Below are positions 4,340 through 7,205 of a stretch of 7,205 bases of DNA, piece by piece (within the stretch, counting starts at the first letter, position 1; every line of letters begins with the position of its first letter). The notes under the pieces are model-generated. The model was not told the origin of the DNA, ran no database searches, and worked only from the letters and a program-made list of their open reading frames with translations. This DNA comes from an uncultured Flavobacteriaceae bacterium (GTDB lineage: Bacteria; Bacteroidota; Bacteroidia; Flavobacteriales; Flavobacteriaceae). The stretch is taken from positions 1 through 7,205 of the forward strand of contig CAMZLT010000265.1 in the NCBI GenBank assembly GCA_947311745.1. Reading direction: 5' to 3'. The position numbers and the translations under genes were made by a program.

Positions 4340-6790
4340 CTAAATATGCTCTGCATTTAATTCTGTATGCACATATTTTAGTTCTGCATAGGTGAATATA
4401 TCGTCAATTTTATCTTTTAACTCTTTAAAACCTTCGTATTTAATGTTTTGCATTATTTTTTTTAGTTCAAGGTATTTTTTTTTAGGCATTAAGTCGGTTA
4501 CTTTAATTTCGCCTGTTGGTATAAAATGGGTTAAATGTCCTTGGACTGTAGTAACAGCTAAATTGCGTTCTTTGGCAATTTGTTCAACTGAGTTCCCTTG
4601 TTTAAATAAAATTAAAGAAATATTTTTAGTGTTTTCTCGTTTTACTTTTTTTTGTTTTTTTGGTTTTGTATCTATTTCAAAATCTATGGAAAATTCAGAT
4701 TGTATTTTGTTTTCATTACGATATTCGTTAATAACTTCTAAAATTTCGGCACCGTATTTTTGAATACGAATTTTACCAAAACCGCTAATTTTTGCTAATT
4801 CTTTTTTTGATGTTGGTAAATACGTACAGAGTTCAAACAAAGTACTTTGTTTAAAAATTTGAAAATGTGGCACATCTGTTTCATTTGCTAAAACTGCACG
4901 TAATTGACGTAAAGTTTCGAATAAAATAGGATGCTTTATATCTACAATTTCTTTTCTTTTTTTCTTTGATTTTTCTTTGGTTTGGATAATTGCTTTAGCT
5001 CGTATTTCTAGATATTTTTTAATATTAAAACCATTTTGTAATCCTTTTAAAATCGTTATTTTTGCTTGGGTAAGTTCTTCTAATGCGTCTAATTGCTTGG
5101 TTAAATCTTTTTTAACTTGTTTGTTATCGGTTGTGAAATTTATAGAATCTAACGATGCTTGTATTTTAGAGTTTGTATGATTTAAAAAATAGGTAATTCC
5201 TTTTAAAATTCGCTCTTGTATGGTTGGATCGTTTTCAATTTCATTTATATTTTCGGATAGTTGTATTATTTGTTCTTTAAAAGTATTGCTGATTTTTAAA
5301 ATAGCGGTAATGCCTTCGTCTTTTAATGTATTTGTTGGTTCGATAATATTTCCTTTTAAACTAGATTTGTTTTTGTAATAAATATCTATAATTCGTTTAA
5401 TAGGAAATAAAAAAGTGTAGTAATTAAATAATTCTGCAATACAATTTAATTGGTATTTTTTTTGCGAATCTGCTAAAATTTTAGTGTTTGGTTGTTCTTT
5501 TTCAATGCTTTCGGTAAAATTAGATACTTTTTTATCGTTAATAATACTAGTTGTACTTATTGGTGTTTTTAGTACAATTCCTTCTAAGGATTTACAACGA
5601 CTTAGTGCAACATAGGTTTGTCCGTGAGCAAAAGATGCTTCTGCATCGATAATTGCTTTTTCAAAGGTTAATCCTTGGCTTTTATGTATGGTAATTGCCC
5701 AAGCTAAACGCAAAGGGATTTGTGTAAACGAACCTGCTTTTTTCTCGATAATTTTTTTGGTTTCGTCATCTATGGTATAGGATACGTTTTCCCATGTTTC
5801 TTTTTTTACTTCAATCTCAAAAGAATCTTCAGGACATTGTACATAAATAGAATCTCTATCAATTTGTACAATTTTACCAATTTTACCATTGTAATATTCT
5901 TTTTCAAAAGAGCTGTCATTTTTTATAAACATTACTTGTGCTCCTAATTTTAATTCTAATAACTCTTGCGTAGGATATGCGTATTCGCTAAATTTTCCTG
6001 TTATGGTTGCTTTATAAAAAAAGGATTTTTCTTTTAATTGGTTTAATTCTGCATCGTTTATTGCTTTAGCTCTGTTGTTGTGTGTTGTTAAGGTAATGTA
6101 CCCGTCGTTTTTATTTGGTTTAAAATTTGGTTGGTATCTTTGGTTTAGCGTTTTTATCGATGTATCGGAAAGATTATTGGTTCGGATTTCGTTTAAAATT
6201 GCAATAAATTTTTCGTCATCTTGACGATAAATATGTTTTAATTCTATTTTTATTGCATCGCCTTGTTTAAAGGAATGACTACTGAAAAAATAGGCGTTTT
6301 CGTAATGATTTCTAAGCAAATTCCATTCGTGTGGTTTAATAATCGGAGCTAGTTGTTGCAAATCACCAATCATTAGCACTTGTACACCTCCAAAAACTTT
6401 ATTTCTATCTCGGTATCGTTTTAAAACTTGATCAATTCCGTCTAATAAATCGGCACGAACCATACTAATTTCGTCGATTATTAATAAATCAATAGATTTG
6501 ATAATATCTATTTTCGCTTTGCTAAATTTATGCTTAAAGCTAGTGTTTTTTCGTGTTTCACCAGGAATTATAGGTCCAAAAGGCATTTGAAAAAACGAAT
6601 GTATGGTAACGCCTTTTGCATTAATTGCAGCAACACCTGTAGGAGCAACCACAACTAATCGTTTATTAGATTCGGTTTTTATTTTGTGTAAAAAAGTAGT
6701 TTTACCAGTACCAGCTTTACCAGTTAAAAAAATATTTCTATCGGTTTTTTCTATAAAATCCCATGCTAAATCTAATTCTGGATTTTTCAT
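4340..6790 (-). CDS. Pif1-like SF1B DNA helicase with HRDC and RecQ-type helix-turn-helix tail
   Basis: An 816-residue ATP-dependent DNA helicase of the Pif1/RecD2 type, expected to act in DNA replication or repair in the cytoplasm. Motor motifs in order: Walker A GKAGTGKTT (24-32), motif Ia APTGVAAINAKG (49-60) with the Pif1-typical HSFF at 64-67, Walker B LLIIDEISM (102-110), motif III GDLQQLAP (142-149), motif V TIHKSQGLTF (367-376) and motif VI YVALSRC (393-399). A lysine-rich, mostly helical stretch (about 430-615) resembles nothing I can name. An HRDC domain (about 616-690) follows, then a basic linker and a helix-turn-helix of the RecQ C-terminal kind (about 720-765, with VEQIAKERNLAVTTVQGHL). 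I start at ATG 6790, giving MKNPELDLAW. A longer frame from TTG 6802 adds only four residues. The gene follows lpxB by 12 bases, so the two are probably co-transcribed and perhaps translationally coupled. Confidence 0.9.
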   Translation of the reverse strand: MKNPELDLAWDFIEKTDRNIFLTGKAGTGKTTFLHKIKTESNKRLVVVAPTGVAAINAKGVTIHSFFQMPFGPIIPGETRKNTSFKHKFSKAKIDIIKSIDLLIIDEISMVRADLLDGIDQVLKRYRDRNKVFGGVQVLMIGDLQQLAPIIKPHEWNLLRNHYENAYFFSSHSFKQGDAIKIELKHIYRQDDEKFIAILNEIRTNNLSDTSIKTLNQRYQPNFKPNKNDGYITLTTHNNRAKAINDAELNQLKEKSFFYKATITGKFSEYAYPTQELLELKLGAQVMFIKNDSSFEKEYYNGKIGKIVQIDRDSIYVQCPEDSFEIEVKKETWENVSYTIDDETKKIIEKKAGSFTQIPLRLAWAITIHKSQGLTFEKAIIDAEASFAHGQTYVALSRCKSLEGIVLKTPISTTSIINDKKVSNFTESIEKEQPNTKILADSQKKYQLNCIAELFNYYTFLFPIKRIIDIYYKNKSSLKGNIIEPTNTLKDEGITAILKISNTFKEQIIQLSENINEIENDPTIQERILKGITYFLNHTNSKIQASLDSINFTTDNKQVKKDLTKQLDALEELTQAKITILKGLQNGFNIKKYLEIRAKAIIQTKEKSKKKRKEIVDIKHPILFETLRQLRAVLANETDVPHFQIFKQSTLFELCTYLPTSKKELAKISGFGKIRIQKYGAEILEVINEYRNENKIQSEFSIDFEIDTKPKKQKKVKRENTKNISLILFKQGNSVEQIAKERNLAVTTVQGHLTHFIPTGEIKVTDLMPKKKYLELKKIMQNIKYEGFKELKDKIDDIFTYAELKYVHTELNAEHI

Positions 6791-6802
6791 TTTACATAAC
6801 AA

Positions 6803-7205
6803 TTATTCAATTAATAATTTAGCGACTTTTTCACTAGCACCAGCTCCGCCAAGTTTTTGTTCTAAGGTAAAATAATCCTCAAACTGTTGTTCTCTTTTTT
6901 TGCCGTCTAAGATAGTAATTAATTCGGTTTCTAATTTATTTTCGTTAAAATCATGTTGAATTAATTCGGTTACAGCTTCTTTATCTAAGATTAAATTTAC
7001 TAATGAAATGTATTTTAATGTAATTATTCTTTTTGCTATTTGATAGGAAATCCAACCACCTTTATAACAAACTACTTGCGGAACTTTAAACAGTGCCGTT
7101 TCTAAAGTAGCAGTACCAGAAGTAACTAGTGCAGCATACGAAACCGATAATAAATCATAAGTTTTATTCGATATAAATTGTACATTTTTGGTGTGAATAA
7201 ATTGC
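6803..7205 (-). CDS. lpxB: Lipid-A-disaccharide synthase, C-terminal part
   Basis: The last 133 codons and the stop of a gene whose start lies beyond the right edge. LpxB joins UDP-2,3-diacylglucosamine to lipid X to form the lipid A disaccharide, at the inner face of the cytoplasmic membrane. Recognisable family stretches in order: NKTYDLLSVSYAALVTSGTA, then TLETALFKVPQVVCYKG, then IAKRIITLKYISLVNLI. The C-terminal end has the typical LEQKLGGAGASEKVAKL pattern before the TAA at 6803-6805. The conserved SGTATLE loop belongs to the nucleotide-sugar binding half of this GT-B glycosyltransferase. No frameshift is seen in the visible part. The downstream helicase begins 12 bases later in the same frame. 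Confidence 0.92.
   Translation of the reverse strand, partial: QFIHTKNVQFISNKTYDLLSVSYAALVTSGTATLETALFKVPQVVCYKGGWISYQIAKRIITLKYISLVNLILDKEAVTELIQHDFNENKLETELITILDGKKREQQFEDYFTLEQKLGGAGASEKVAKLLIE

Noticed and set aside
4392..4763. 123-residue open frame on the plus strand, antisense to the helicase tail
   Set aside because: It covers the HRDC and helix-turn-helix coding part of the helicase. The hydrophobic, Phe/Ser-rich translation is what antisense of Lys/Glu-rich codons gives.
6791..6802. TTG start adding four residues to the helicase
   Set aside because: TTG is rare as a start in this group. It directly abuts the lpxB stop, and the ATG at 6790 begins a natural Pif1 N-terminus.
6603..6875. 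90-residue open frame on the plus strand spanning the lpxB-helicase junction
   Set aside because: Both genes on the other strand are clearly real, and the frame has no recognisable motif or promoter.
1..7205. CRISPR array, tRNA, rRNA, insertion sequence or defence system
   Set aside because: No regularly spaced repeats, cloverleaf-like sequences, transposase or nuclease-cluster genes were seen. The lone helicase next to lpxB has no defence-type partner gene in the window.

Overview
The window reads as ordinary chromosomal DNA from a member of the Bacteroidota, most likely the Flavobacteriaceae. Four things point there. The DNA is AT-rich. One gene ends in a type IX secretion (T9SS) type A sorting domain. 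Several intergenic regions carry the Bacteroidota promoter -7 box TAnnTTTG. Start codons lack obvious Shine-Dalgarno sequences. I cannot name the genus.

All five genes lie on the minus strand, so they read from the right end to the left. From 7205 down to 6803 is the 3' part of lpxB (lipid-A-disaccharide synthase). Twelve bases later comes an 816-residue Pif1-like SF1B DNA helicase that ends in an HRDC domain and a RecQ-type helix-turn-helix. After a 107-base gap with its own -7 box comes a 572-residue SulP-family anion transporter with a C-terminal STAS domain. A 365-base non-coding stretch follows, containing two promoter-like elements, short repeats and palindromes. Next is a 671-residue secreted protein with a signal peptide, two lamin-tail domains and a T9SS sorting domain, closed by a strong rho-independent terminator. 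At the left edge are the first 17 codons of a Rossmann-fold enzyme, probably pyrroline-5-carboxylate reductase (proC).

The genes do not form one pathway. lpxB (outer-membrane lipid A) and the helicase (DNA maintenance) look co-transcribed. The transporter and the secreted protein each appear to have their own promoter. I see no transposase, integrase, CRISPR array, tRNA, rRNA or defence cluster. The least explained parts are the 2149-2513 intergenic region and the combined Pif1 motor and RecQ-like tail of the helicase. I found no convincing undescribed system.
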